From Hippasteria phrygiana (taxonomy: Eukaryota; Echinodermata; Asteroidea; Valvatida; Goniasteridae): a DNA stretch of 64,000 bases. The translations under genes were made by a program, and so were the position numbers. The notes under the pieces are model-generated. The model made no database searches. It worked only from the letters and a program-made list of their open reading frames with translations, and was not told the DNA's origin. Below, piece by piece: positions 28,125-40,100 of this stretch (the first letter of the stretch is position 1; every line of letters begins with the position of its first letter). Location of the stretch: the NCBI GenBank assembly GCA_037893225.1, contig JAZGUH010000104.1:268414-332413 (forward strand), read 5' to 3'.

Positions 28125-31100
28125 AAAGGAGTGTCACTGTACGACTCTTTCATTGTGTCACAGGCTTAGCACTACCCAAAGGGGTTGCTAAGGTTACATT
28201 GACCACCATTTTGTTCAGAAGGGAAAATCAATGAGAAAGTGATAAAATGAAAAAGCAGTTTGTCACTAATCATGGAGGAAGCCTTCCTCCATGCACTAAT
28301 AGGCGACCACCACAGGGGATGAAAAACTAATGGATGTGGCCTACATGGTGTTCATTAGGTTTCAAGGCCGATTAACCACACACCCTGATGTGATCATAGT
28401 GTTCCATAGAAGCTGCTTCATGTCATGCTTGTGAATGGAGATATCGAGCATTGCAGTCCAGTCGTGCACAAATTGAATCCCGTTTATAATTAAGAGTCGC
28501 TGTCATTCGGAAAGCATTCAAGGGCAGGATCGATGTCGGCCAACACGCCTATTCTGCTACATGTATGAGGAATGGGTACGCTGTACAATTTGCTAATCGG
28601 CCGTTTCGGCAAGCCCAAGCAGCCTTTGTTGTCATCAAGAATTTTACTTGTGACCCGCGGCCCCAGAAAACGGGTGGCAAAGTAGCAAAAGTTGAAAATT
28701 GTAGATTATGGTATTTGCTGAAAGAACAGGCAATAAGCTTTAATATGAGATACATGTACATGTCTTGTGTTTCTGTACATGTATGTAACTGAAATGTACA
28801 CATACACATAGGCCGTGCTGTGAAGCGGTCAGTCTTGAACCCTTGCTTTGAGAAAACGAAGCTCTTGGTAGTCAGTTAGTGAGCTGTGCAGATTTTAACC
28901 TAATCCCATCCCCCCACAAAAAAACTAAATTATTGTTGTTTTTTTTGTTTTTTTTATAAATAAATAAAAGAAAATTTTAAAATTGAGTTTAGTTTTGGGA
29001 TATGATGGAATGGGGCTTTCAAATATAAAAAATTATGTTCAAATCCCAACATCGACTTTTCAGTTAAAAAGAAATTGTTGTGCCAGGTCACATTTATTTT
29101 TTATTTTTTTCATTTTCAGATTTTTCTATTCTGGAAGGCCATTAACAGGGCCAACATTGACCCAGCTGCTGTACAGATCAAAACCTATCAAATGACAGAT
29201 TGAAACACACACAAACTGTGAGAGTTGGTGTTTAGAGTTTTTGATAGGCTGTGATAGTTATAAGTATAGGAGGGTTAAAATAATGTGTTTACGTTCCAGT
29301 TACTTGTTCCTGTCATTAAATTGTATTTCCCACAAGCAATACACCATTATTTTCCCTCTTGTTTTCCTAATATTGTACAACAAACTGCTCTCAGGACATC
29401 CTCCATGAAAATAAGTCAAACATACAATTCTTAGTAACAATGTATATACATGTACATATTTGTTTTTCTTCATTTGAACATGCTGTTAAAAAGCTTGTGA
29501 AAATAAAGTTTAATATCTAATGTCTTACATTTTTATTGTGGGACACTTTGGTCTTGAGATACACATACAACTTTTTTTGTAAGTGCTCAAACTTTCTCTA
29601 CATGTACTTCACAAAGGTTTACAAAGCCTTATTGCAATATAGACGGGCAGTGGCAACATAGCAAATATTCATGTTTCAAATATTCATGTATTCAAATATT
29701 AATGAATTCAAATATTCATGTTTCAAATATTCATGTACATATATCCAAATCATATCCAAAGTGGAACCACTTTGATTTTCTGTCACAATGTACATAGAAA
29801 AGAATCATAATGACATTAATTAAGCCTAACTCCTTGCACCATTTTTCCTCCAAGTAACCTGAATCCTCCAACATCCTCTGATTTCAAAGTGTTAAAGCTG
29901 CATGTACCTGGATCCTCCATTTTCATCCAGAGGCAAAATCCTCTTATAATTATGCCCTCAATCCTGCAAAATCCTCCAATGCTTCAACTTCCAAAGACCC
30001 TCAATCCTCCAAATTCCTCCTTTTCGCAAAGAGGATTTGGGAAGGTTGTGGTTAAAGGGAGTGTACAAATACATGATTGGTCATTGTTGCATTTTACAGA
30101 AATGGGCAGATTTGGGGGTTAGTATTTTATAGGACATCGTTCCACTGACCTGTTCAAATGTTTGCGTTGTTGGATGGCGGAAAAAACGGCGCTCGTTTTC
30201 AACCGTTGGGCGGATGATAGCCTTTAGTCAAGGCGTGCGTGGCTACCGGGACGCATGACGCGCCCCGAATGCCAGCATGTCCGGGGCGTGCCACTCGTCC
30301 GGGTAGCCACGTGCGCCTTGACTAAAGGCTACAGGGCAGTTTTCCAACGATTTCCAGCTGGAAAACGATATACATTTCCACTTTTCTTGACAACGACAGC
30401 ACACCTGGTGCCATCATTTCACAGGATGATTGAGACTACTATTAACTTACAGTCTAGCAAGGTATTTCGTAATAATTCATTAAAACAAAATTGGAGGATT
30501 ACCTATCGTGTACAATACATTTAAACATAAATCAGCATTTATACAAAAATATTTCACCTCTCCAACTTAACGCTGCGAAAATATCCAAATATCGGGAAAT
30601 ATCGTCATATCGAACAGCCTACTAACAACGCCACAGTTAATGTGCATCTCACTGTTTTAATGTACACATACATGATTTGAGTACAGTGTATTCCCCAGAC
30701 ATGTGACTTTTGCAAGAAACTCTACCCTCAGCCTGACACATTATTGTCCCTTCCCGTCCCCTTCATGTGATTTAGATTTCAACTCTAATTGGAGCCTTAG
30801 TACATGTATCAAGGGAATCGAATGATCACTTCCACTATGGTCTTGCATTACACCAGCAGTAAATCTTAGTAAAAGGCCGTTAGCCTGGCACCCATGAAAT
30901 GTGTTACTTGATCCATGAGTGGTAATCTTTGGAAAGATGTGCATAACAAACAAACGACCGTCCTGCCTGGCTTCCCATTGCATAAACGGACTACACGAAA
31001 GGTCAACTGAACACACAATTGACTTAATTCAGATCGCCCATACATTTCCAGAATACTGCCCTCCCTGGATAGTCTGCCGCAAACCCCTCAGCGCTTTGGA

Positions 31101-34100
31101 CTAGGATGCATCCTCAATCCTTCAAAAAAAATTGTATTTCTTTCTCCATCCTCAAAGATCTTCGAATAATTTCTTGCTTTAGGAGTATTTATCACAAATT
31201 ACAATGTATCATGTATTGTGTGACGCAGATGACACACTAGTGGTCCTCCAAATCAATACAAATTCAAAATTCATGCAACCTCAGTCCTCCAAAATCAACC
31301 GAGACTGAATTGGGATGTGACCTCAAAATTTTAAAATTTTAAAATGCAGACAGCCTTAAAATGACATCCTCTAAATTGCCCTTGTTTATATTGCAGGACC
31401 TGTCACGATTAAGGGAATAAATATGTGCTGGGCCGGTTTAAAACTTACGTTTAAAACCGCCTTGGGGCCTGGGCGCTTGATAATGACCCGAGCCCAGCAC
31501 ATACTTATTCCCATTCATAAAATACCTTTTTGTATAATTAAGCAAAAACCACCGAAAATTATAAATTTACAATGATTTTGTTTAATTTGTTTTACTTTGG
31601 TTTGTAAAACACCCCTTCAGTTATTTAATGGTTCGTGCCATGCGCGAGTAGTGGTAAACATTTCCTTATATGGAAATTGACGCGCTCGCCAGGTGGTGCA
31701 GAACGCAGCAGTGCTGGTGTAGCGTGAAATTATGGACTCTAAATACGAACGCATCGGTAGTATTGCGCTTGCGTTATTAGGAGAGTGACTGGTCGCTCGA
31801 GTGTTCAACCAATAAAATGGACCAGATTTTGTAGGACTCTACATTTCGCGTGACACCGGAAAAATTGTTTAAAACCGCGCCGTGTTTAAACAACTTCCAG
31901 CCGTGTTTAAACAACCGTTTAAACACACCCACGTGACAGGCTCTCGACCAATAGGGATAGTGAAACTCGCCGAGGCATTTATGAATAGGGTTTAATTGTG
32001 TGCCTGGTGACAAATAATGTTAGCCTAGATTTTAAGTGATGCCAGCTCCGTCAACTGAAGATCATGTAAACCAGACATTGATCATCTGCTAGATGTTTCC
32101 ACAAGACAGAAATAGATAATTTAGGTCCCAGATTTGTAAAGGTGTCCGACAGAAAAACATTGTGGGAAATATTTTTGGTGAAAAGATTTAATCCCTCTTT
32201 GTGCCAACTGTTGAGAGTAGTGTTTGACCCAGCAACGGGAATCATGTGTGAAGAGCTGAGCTTTCACGTCTTAGGTCTTTCAGGCTCAAGTGCGAACAGC
32301 CTTACACAACGACAGTGTACATGTGCATGTACATGTATATGGGTCACGCATGGACACAAAATTGCACAGAGTACCTATACCATACTGTCCATGTAATTTT
32401 TGCAATAGGCCTAATGTACGGAGTCTCTTGTGGCTCAAATAGCTCTTATTGTTGCAAACTCGGTGAGCTGAGCAGGACCCAATTATATGGCCCTGCCAAC
32501 CATTAGCAAAGATTCGACGTTACACAATGTATATTGCAGCCCAAAATTCTGCAGTAAAGTTAGCATCTTGCATTGGTTAGCAATGTACATGTGCATGTGC
32601 AGATGCATGGTATAACTTAGGATTCTGTGCTTACAGGCTTAGCACAAAATTTCTTCACCTGCAGCCAGGGCCTGGGCCAATTTCACGGAGCTGCTAAGCA
32701 GAAAAATTTGCTTAGCATGAAAAATCTTCCTTGATAAAAATGAGGACTAGATTACCAACCAGATTCCCACGTGTTGTATATTGCTTGTAACTGGCATTCA
32801 GCTGTTGTTTGCTTAGCATGAAAATCCCATGGCCTTTTGGCTGGTAACCTGTTTTAACCAAGCAAGACTTTTTGGTGCTAAGCAAATTTTTGTGCTTAGC
32901 AGCTCCGTGAAATTGGCCCCTGGAGCACATAACAGTAATGAGATAATGGTGATTTTAAGCAAAGAATTTCACAGTTAGCGGAGCCACGAAATTGGGTTCT
33001 GCTGTGAATGTTGCCCCAGTTTACGGTAATCGATAGCCTGCCTCTTCTCGTGTTGCTCCCGCAGGAGTGATGACGGAAATGCCATGTTTAAACATGTTTT
33101 CCTGTCTCCCCCTCTTTGTTATGTCCCTCTTTTGGATTCCCAGATAGTTCTTGGGTCAAGTTTCTGAAGTCGAAGAGCATGGAGAACTTTGCCAGTAGAG
33201 CATCTTTCATTCACATCAATGCCCCAGGGCAACAAGACAAGGCAGAGGAGTTACCGGAAGGGTAATAACTCAATAGGAACTCGCGCCCAGAATCTTTATG
33301 AGTCATCACTGAGTTTTCCCTTTGAGGGGCCCATTTCTCTAACCGTATTCGGCTTCAAATGATTTGGGGTATATGTTCAGATGTTTGAAGACTTACAGAC
33401 TTAACCAATCACTCTCGAGGTCTGTCGATAAAGATCTGTTAATTCAAAACGGGGGTTAAGATTGACCAGATGTACAGAATGAGTAAAAAAAATATATAAA
33501 ACAACCGAAATTGAAGGACAAATGTATCCCAAAAATAATTACCTTATTCCATCTTCTGACATTAAATATATCCCATATTAATCAAACTGATGCCACCAGA
33601 TTACTACTTTTAAAATGATAAGTCACTCACCCAGATCAGGTCACAGGATTGAAATCGCAGGGTTGAAATCACCCAATAACAAAGCTAAAAGTCACTCTAG
33701 GTTTGGCAACATTTTGAATTTCCACGGAGCCCTACCACCCTTACAGTTTTCCTGGGCCCAGATCTAAATAGAGGATAATTCTTCAATAGATCAGATAAAT
33801 GATCCCAATTTTCAGACCTGCAGACTCAAGGCGGGGTACATTCCACCGTCGGTGAGACCAACTCACGTCCATTCCAGGTATTAATCAGTGTGGGTGAACA
33901 CAAGCCTGGGTGCACACACAAAAGAAAACAAAATGAGCTTGACTTGGACCAACACATTTAATAGTAACATTTTTGGTATACCTAACCACAGATACACCTA
34001 TCCAACTATGAAGCAGATTGCAGAAGAATTACCAGCAATTTTAAAGAATCTTGGGTAAGTACATATATAGAACAGTTAATTTTTGCCAATTTTGGATGAC

Positions 34101-37100
34101 AGTCTTGATGTGGTTACCGTTAGAATTGTCTAGCGACCAAAAGAGTACCGAAGTGATGACGTCAATGCAAAGCTTGGAACCAGAATACTTTTGTTATTTT
34201 TTTGTGTCAATGTGTTTGCATGACTGGCTGTTAACAAAGGAACGGTCGAAATCTCCATTTGTTTTGGAGCCAGTTGTCGCGCCAACTGACGTCAGACTTT
34301 GGTACTCTCTATACCCATGATATGTTATGACGAAGGAGTGTGCGTGGTCTTGGATGCATTGTTATTGCCAGCTCAATTTACTTTAACCACAGACTCCTTA
34401 CATTTTTCCCGAATCAAAAGTCCAAGTGCAATCCTGCAGGTTTTCAAGTATTCCTACTTTTTCCTAATTTTGTTTACCTTGTTCCTATTTTTTCCTATTT
34501 TTTTTTTACCTTGCTCCTACTTTCCTACTTTTTTCTAATTTTTTTCCTAATTTTTTTCTTAATTTGTTTTCTTATATTTTTGTTCTTGAAATTTCTATTT
34601 TTTTCCTACTTTTTCCAGCTTTTTGTCCCACAACTCTGCAGAATAAAATCTCACTGAATATTTTTTTTATATTGGTATACACTGTCATATGAAAATCGCA
34701 CAATGTAATGTAAAGTTGCAGGAGTACTGCAACTTTACTTCCCAGAGCTTAGTTGAGGATGGAGCACAAGTGTTGTGAGTACAGAACATGCCAAATGAGG
34801 TTTGTGATGCCGTGGACATGAGTATCAATAAAAACTACTGGAAGGCCCCAAAAGTCCTACTTTTGTCCTCCAAAGTCTTACTTTTTGTCCTTTTTTTGGT
34901 GCAAATTTTGCCCTTATTCTCCTACCTTTTCACCTGGGTCTGGTGAAAGCCTGAGCATGATTAGATTTAAAATTTTACCATCATCCAAATTTATGAAATG
35001 GGTGAAGAAACCATACAGCATTCTTAACCTTGTTACTCGTAACTGAAATCAATTTCATTAAAACTGATTTTTCTTTTTTTCTTGGCAGTGTGGACGAAAA
35101 GCAAGAGCTGATCGGAGTTGGGGAAGGTGCAGGGGCAACCATCATGGTTCGGTTTGCGGTAAGTAGGTCCATTCAGTCATCAAGGTATAAAGGACTGACA
35201 ATCACGTTAGGGGCACCTGTTTAATCAAACAAACTTGGCTTAGCATATTTGAATTGACTGTCTTCCCGAAACTATGGACCTTTTTCATGTATTGTCAGGG
35301 GACCGCATAGTGTAGTGATGGTAGCTCCAATAGGAGTGCAGATATGGTGTACATATGGTGTAGTTTTAGTGTAGGTGTTTTCCAAAAGCTGGTGTACACC
35401 AAATTGACACCACCTTTGTGAATGGTGCTGTTTTGGTGCACCCTGTAAAAATTTCAACCTGAAAACTGTACACGGGGTGCAGTTTTGGTGCGTTCCAATT
35501 ATTTAAATTAGCACCAAAACCGCACCACATACGATTGTGGTGCTGTTTTGGTGCGGCACCCTTATGGGATTTTATTGTGCGTTCCAATTATTTAAATTAG
35601 CACCAAAAGTGCACCACCACGAGTGGTGCTGTATTGGTGCGGCACCCAATGGTGCGGATTTGGTGCACGCGGGCTAGATTTCTGCAGTACTAAATCCTTA
35701 CACCAAAACTGCACCATTTTGCTGATGGGGTGCACTTGTGGTGCGTTCCAATTATTTAAATTAGCACCAAAACCGCACCACATACAATTGTGGTGCTGTT
35801 TTGGTGCGCCACCCTTATGGGATTTTATTGTGCGTTCCAATTATTTAAATTAGCACCAAAAGTGCACCACACACGAGTGGTGCTGTTTTGGTGCGGCACC
35901 CAATGGTGCGGATGTTGCTTTTTAAATGTTAAACTTCTTCACACATTTCATTTAAATGAATGTAAAGACTATACATGTACATGTACATGTAGCTGAGCCC
36001 AATGTTGTTAAAAGTAATACTACAAAGCTGTAAACAAAAGCATTTCAAACCGTAAGTGATACATAAAGAATTTATTCAGAACAAAAAAGACGGGCTAAAT
36101 TGTTGCATTAATGCCAAACTATATATATTAATTACTTTGTTGTTTTTTTTTCAATTATAACATGGCAAGAGTTTGAACATGCTTTTAAAAATTGTTGTTT
36201 GTAAAGGGTACAGAATACCTGAGCAAAAGTTACACACAATTCCTGAGCTGATTTGGCAACACAAACAGTAAAACTGAAATAATGTCTCCAAAAAACCAAA
36301 AAAGAATGAGTAAATTTGGTTTTATAAGCTTGCCATACTGTATTACAAAAAAGTTAACATGCTGCAGTGACAGATATACCTATATTGCTTGGCATGATGG
36401 AATAGACAATTGCGAGTACATGTATATTAAAATATGTAGAAATGCATTAAATAAAATATGAATACATTGTATATATCGAAGCTGTCCGAAATCGTCTCGT
36501 TGAGCAGCAACAGGCAGGAGAAGGGAGAGCTCAGACAATCAGCAGCCGACGCAATGGTCTTGGGCTGCCATCAGCCACTTTCAACAGGATAACTCGTGTT
36601 GACCTTCACTTTCATCCCTATCAGATGATTAAGCGTCACGAACTGCTACCTGGGGATCAACAGCGACGACTGCGCTTCTGCAGATGGCTCCTTGCACAAC
36701 CCCTACGATTCTTGGACAATCTTATCATCGGGGATGAATCAGGCTTTGCCCTCAATGCATCAGTTAACACTCACAATATCCGAGAGTACTGCCCTCGTGG
36801 ACATGCTCCCCTTGATTTCCAGTATCAACGTCGTGACGACACACAAGCTGACTGTGTGGATAGGTTTGGGAGGCAATGGCTCAATTATCGGCCTTTTTTT
36901 CTTCCGCCATAACATTAACGGTGAGCATTATCTGCAGATGCTTAACGAGGACATTGTTCCTGTCATTGACCAACTGCCCCGTTATCGTCGCAACAGAAAT
37001 AGCCGATTTCAGAGAGCGTGGTGGGCACAGGATGGTGCCCCACCCAACAGACGGAGGACTGTAACAGACCGCCTTACAGAACTGTTCGGAGAACGAGTGA

Positions 37101-40100
37101 TTGCCCTAAACCGTGACGTGGAATGGCCCCCGAGGTCACCGGACTTCAGCCCTCTTGACTTTTTCTTGTGGGGTCATCTTAAGTCAAAAGTGTACGTTAC
37201 TCCACCTAGGGACCTGGACGACCTTGAGGAATGCATAACGGCAGAAGTCAATGTTCTCAGAAGGGACAGAGCTTTGATCCGGCGTGCAGTGTACGATATG
37301 CTGAGGAGGGCCCAAATCTGCCAGGAAAGAAATGGTGGACAAGTTGAGGACTGAAAGTGTGAAAGGGTTAATTCAAAAGTAATGGCAATTTGTGATAAAC
37401 AAAGGGCATACCTAACGTTGTTTTTCATGGTCTCAGATCCTGTTTTCAACCCAGCACTTTTTCGCGCAAACCAGATGTATCGCAATTTACGTAATTAGCC
37501 TGTGCTCAATCATGCGTGACATGATGAGTATGTGCAATTGCACAAAAAAAGCACTGAACCATCGTCCATCAATCTATGTAAAAGATTTCTCAAAAAATTA
37601 TAGAATATTAATTTAAAGGCAATTTTTCATAGTGGGACATTTTTTTGGATACACCCTGTATATAAATCAGCTGATCAGAGGAAAAGTTGCATGCCTGATG
37701 TCCAAAACAAAGGCAAGAAAATGAACTTTTTAAAATTTAAAATAAGGCAAGAAAACACTATATGGCATGTATGGCTGCATGGGGGGCACATCGTTATGTC
37801 CATAAAAATATACATATCTTTTGCTCATAAGAACAAATAAATGTTAAACTGATATATTTTAAAATTAAAACTGCATTGTGTGATAGTCCCGAGACACAAT
37901 GACGTCACGCTATGTGCACTTTACTATGAGAGCCAGGTGGGATGCGTTTTCATTGTCTACAAAATGATTTTATGATTTTTCAAAAACTGTCCGTTAAAAT
38001 CGATATTATAATCTTTAACAAGGGTCACATGGCCTCGACATTTCAGCCGGCACACCTTCTGGACACTATGATGGAAAATGCCGAGAATCATTATCCAAGC
38101 TTATCATACTTCTGATAAAATGATGATGGCCATAAAATCGCCAAATTAAATGTTCAAGATGTCATAGCATCGGAATGATTGACTGCAAGGTGATGATGCA
38201 ATACTTGTATGTTGCAATGTCAATTCATATGATCTTAGCAGCTCACCGGAAATTAAGAAATAAACTTCTATTAAGCCATCAATTATTTTAAATTGTTCCC
38301 CTTCATTCGAAATTTATAGACAGCTGATTCAATTCTTTAAGTCATACCGTTTTTGTTATCACTAACAATGGGGACATCTTAACAGATTAAAAGCCAAAAT
38401 TGAATTATTTGAGCCAAAATAGTGAATGTCACCTCCCACTTGTATCACTATACCGGTATATAGTACAAAATTGTTAACTTACCGCATACATGTACAAACT
38501 GACGAACAGCTTGTGAGTGTGTTGACATATACCATGACATATGCTGCGTTTGAGTTGTCATGTTCATTCCAAAGATCAGCCAATCATCCAGTGTATTTTG
38601 TACATGTTATGTACAGACTAAGTGTGTACATGAACAGTAAATATTGCCTGCAGGCATCATAGGCCTATATGTCCATGATTTTTACCCAGTTTTCTACAGT
38701 TTCGTGCAAGACTACAATGTAAGTGCACTGCACTGCACTGCACTGAAATTCAACTGACTGCAATTTCAAATTTCCCACACTGACCGTTGGTATGCAAGGT
38801 CACTAGTGTCATGTGACTTTGTGGCTCATACACGCTGCACTGTGGAGGCTAAGTAATATGATAGGCTTGTGTACTTCTTATTGAAATATTGGAACGCTGC
38901 ATTGCAGGCTGTGCTTATAGCCACAGAATGCTAGATTTTTTATATTTTACAAATGCTGCATTCAATTTGCAGTCTGTCCATATAGGCTTGCATATTACAA
39001 ATGTAGAATATGCTTTGGAGCTAACATGTTATTTGGAATGCTCAGATTTTCATGCTATCAAGAATGCTGTATTGACTGTAAAATCTAGCAATCATCTGTG
39101 AATGCTACATATGCATTATAGCAGTCTTGTTCGGTAAGGGACCCCATAGCTGCACTTTGCTGTACTTTGCAGTGCCCAGAGCTTATAAGCTTCTGTAGTA
39201 AATAATGCAAGGTTATAATATGAGATCTAAGTTTATGTGGTGCACATTTGGTGCCATGCTTTGAGAACAAACAGTATGTGGTGCATATTTGGTGCAGTGA
39301 TCTGAGACCTAAGTTTATGTGGTGCACATTTGGTGCCATGCTTTGAGAACAAACAGTATGTGGTGTATATTTGGTGCAGTGATCTGAGACCTAAGTTTAT
39401 GTGGTGCACATTTGGTGCCATGCTTTGAGAACAAACAGTATGTGGTGCATATTTGGTGCAGTGATCTGAGATCTAAGTTTATGTGGTGCACATTTGGTGC
39501 CATGCTTTGAGAACAAACAGTATGTGGTGCATATTTGGTGCAGTGATCTGAGACCTAAGTTTATGTGGTGCACATTTGGTGCCATGCTTTGAGAACAAAC
39601 AGTATGTGGTGCATATTTGGTGCAGTGATCTGAGATCTAAGTTTATGTGGTGCACATTTGGTGCCATGCTTTGAGAACAAACAGTATGTGGTGTATATTT
39701 GGTGCAGTGATCTGAGACCTAAGTTTATGTGGTGCACATTTGGTGCCATGCTTTGAGAACAAACAGTATGTGGTGCATATTTGGTGCAGTGATCTGAGAT
39801 CTAAGTTTATGTGGTGCACATTTGGTGCCATGCTTTGAGAACAAACAGTATGTGGTGTATATTTGGTGCAGTGATCTGAGACCTAAGTTTATGTGGTGCA
39901 CATTTGGTGCCATGCTTTGAGAACAAACAGTATGTGGTGTATATTTGGTGCAGTGATCTGAGACCTAAGTTTATGTGGTGCACATTTGGTGCCATGCTTT
40001 GAGAACAAACAGTATGTGGTGCATATTTGGTGCAGTGATCTGAGATCTAAGTTTATGTGGTGCACATTTGGTGCCATGCTTTGAGAACAAACAGTATGTG

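Larger units (their letters stand above)
21451..33143. other. NDRG intron 3
   Basis: Non-coding, with the listed elements at 23525, 24269, 25899, 26263, 26701, 28054, 29820, 30060, 31413 and 32674. 21600-23500 and 28130-29650 show no recognisable feature. Confidence 0.6.
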
